Of a DNA stretch of 64,000 nt, positions 63,893 to 64,000 are shown piece by piece. The stretch is from contig MOEB01000012.1 in the NCBI GenBank assembly GCA_001939945.1, forward strand, positions 1 through 64,000, in the 5' to 3' direction. Made by a program: the position numbers and the translations under genes. The stretch is from Aerophototrophica crusticola. Lineage in GTDB: Bacteria; Pseudomonadota; Alphaproteobacteria; Azospirillales; Azospirillaceae. How positions within the stretch are numbered: the first letter of the stretch is position 1; each line of letters opens with the position of its first letter. The notes beneath the pieces are model-generated. The model was not told the origin of the DNA. It worked only from the letters and a program-made list of their open reading frames with translations, and did not search any database.

Positions 63893-64000
63893 GGGGGGAC
63901 CCTCGGAGATTTCTCGTTGGCGTGAACATGCCGCGACGGGCATGGCCAGGGAAAGGGGGAAATGGCCCTTCCGGTTCCGGGCCCTTTCGCCCTACCTTCG
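63893..64000. other. Terminal intergenic stretch
   Basis: The last 108 bp contain the upstream region of the aminopeptidase gene. No further gene is visible. Confidence 0.4.

Overview
This is a high-GC, densely packed chromosomal segment. A two-part XrtA/Prs (PEP-CTERM-type) exopolysaccharide system, RimO, an S12 with the C-terminal [10 protein letters not shown]-type tail, orphan TatA, DUF1206 and PhoX/PhoD together suggest an alphaproteobacterium, probably of the Rhodospirillales/Azospirillales group. That assignment is inferred from gene content; the window contains no rRNA. I found no tRNA, rRNA, CRISPR array, insertion sequence or prophage.

Layout. (1) 1-12.2 kb, minus strand: a tightly coupled exopolysaccharide operon running export lipoprotein, chain-length protein, tyrosine autokinase, outer-membrane protein, XrtA-associated ATPase, polysaccharide deacetylase, FemAB-like protein, TIGR03087-type glycosyltransferase, exosortase A fused to an EpsI domain, and an asparagine-synthase-like amidotransferase cut by the left edge. 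A GNAT/FemAB-like gene diverges from it at 12.5 kb. (2) 13.5-18.9 kb: a possible ribbon-helix-helix protein, a stand-alone and strongly divergent rpsL with its own promoter and terminator beside rimO (the enzyme that modifies S12), two membrane proteins and one unrecognised 367-residue protein. (3) 19-25.7 kb: a glycosyltransferase, a TPR lipoprotein behind a clear palindromic operator, bfd, an NADPH-FMN reductase, a tail-anchored protein whose N-terminus looks like sigma-70 region 1.1, bacterioferritin, a MaoC hydratase, two paralogous mini-proteins, DedA and TatA. (4) 25.7-40.3 kb: a phosphate and nucleotide scavenging block with nucleoside deoxyribosyltransferase, CpdB, a TonB-dependent receptor, a PilZ protein, a complete BMP-type nucleoside ABC importer, PhoX and PhoD. 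Candidate Pho boxes precede the receptor and phoX. (5) 40.3-42.5 kb: a LysR/tautomerase pair, an Rmf/CrpP-like small protein and a small membrane protein. (6) 42.7-58.2 kb: the second half of the exopolysaccharide system (TIGR03013-type sugar transferase, PrsK, PrsR, PrsT, an acetyltransferase), a large RTX/Ig-like secreted protein with a possible polysaccharide-lyase core, and two divergent glycosyltransferases. (7) 58.4-64 kb: lytic transglycosylase, amidase, NlpC/P60 protein, MarR regulator and leucyl aminopeptidase.

How it works together. The two exopolysaccharide loci supply initiation (sugar transferase), side-chain transfer, acyl and amide modification, deacetylation, length control and export. 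PrsK/PrsR is probably the controlling two-component system acting through sigma-54. No PEP-CTERM substrate gene was found here. The phosphate block could strip phosphate from extracellular nucleotides (CpdB, PhoX, PhoD; at least the latter two Tat-exported) and import the resulting nucleosides.

Most unusual signals: the rpsL variant with Arg43 and Asn88; the membrane-anchored sigma-1.1-like protein; a GC-rich palindromic repeat family translated in frame at the start of two exopolysaccharide genes; and three convergent gene pairs that share a single CTAG as stop codon on both strands.
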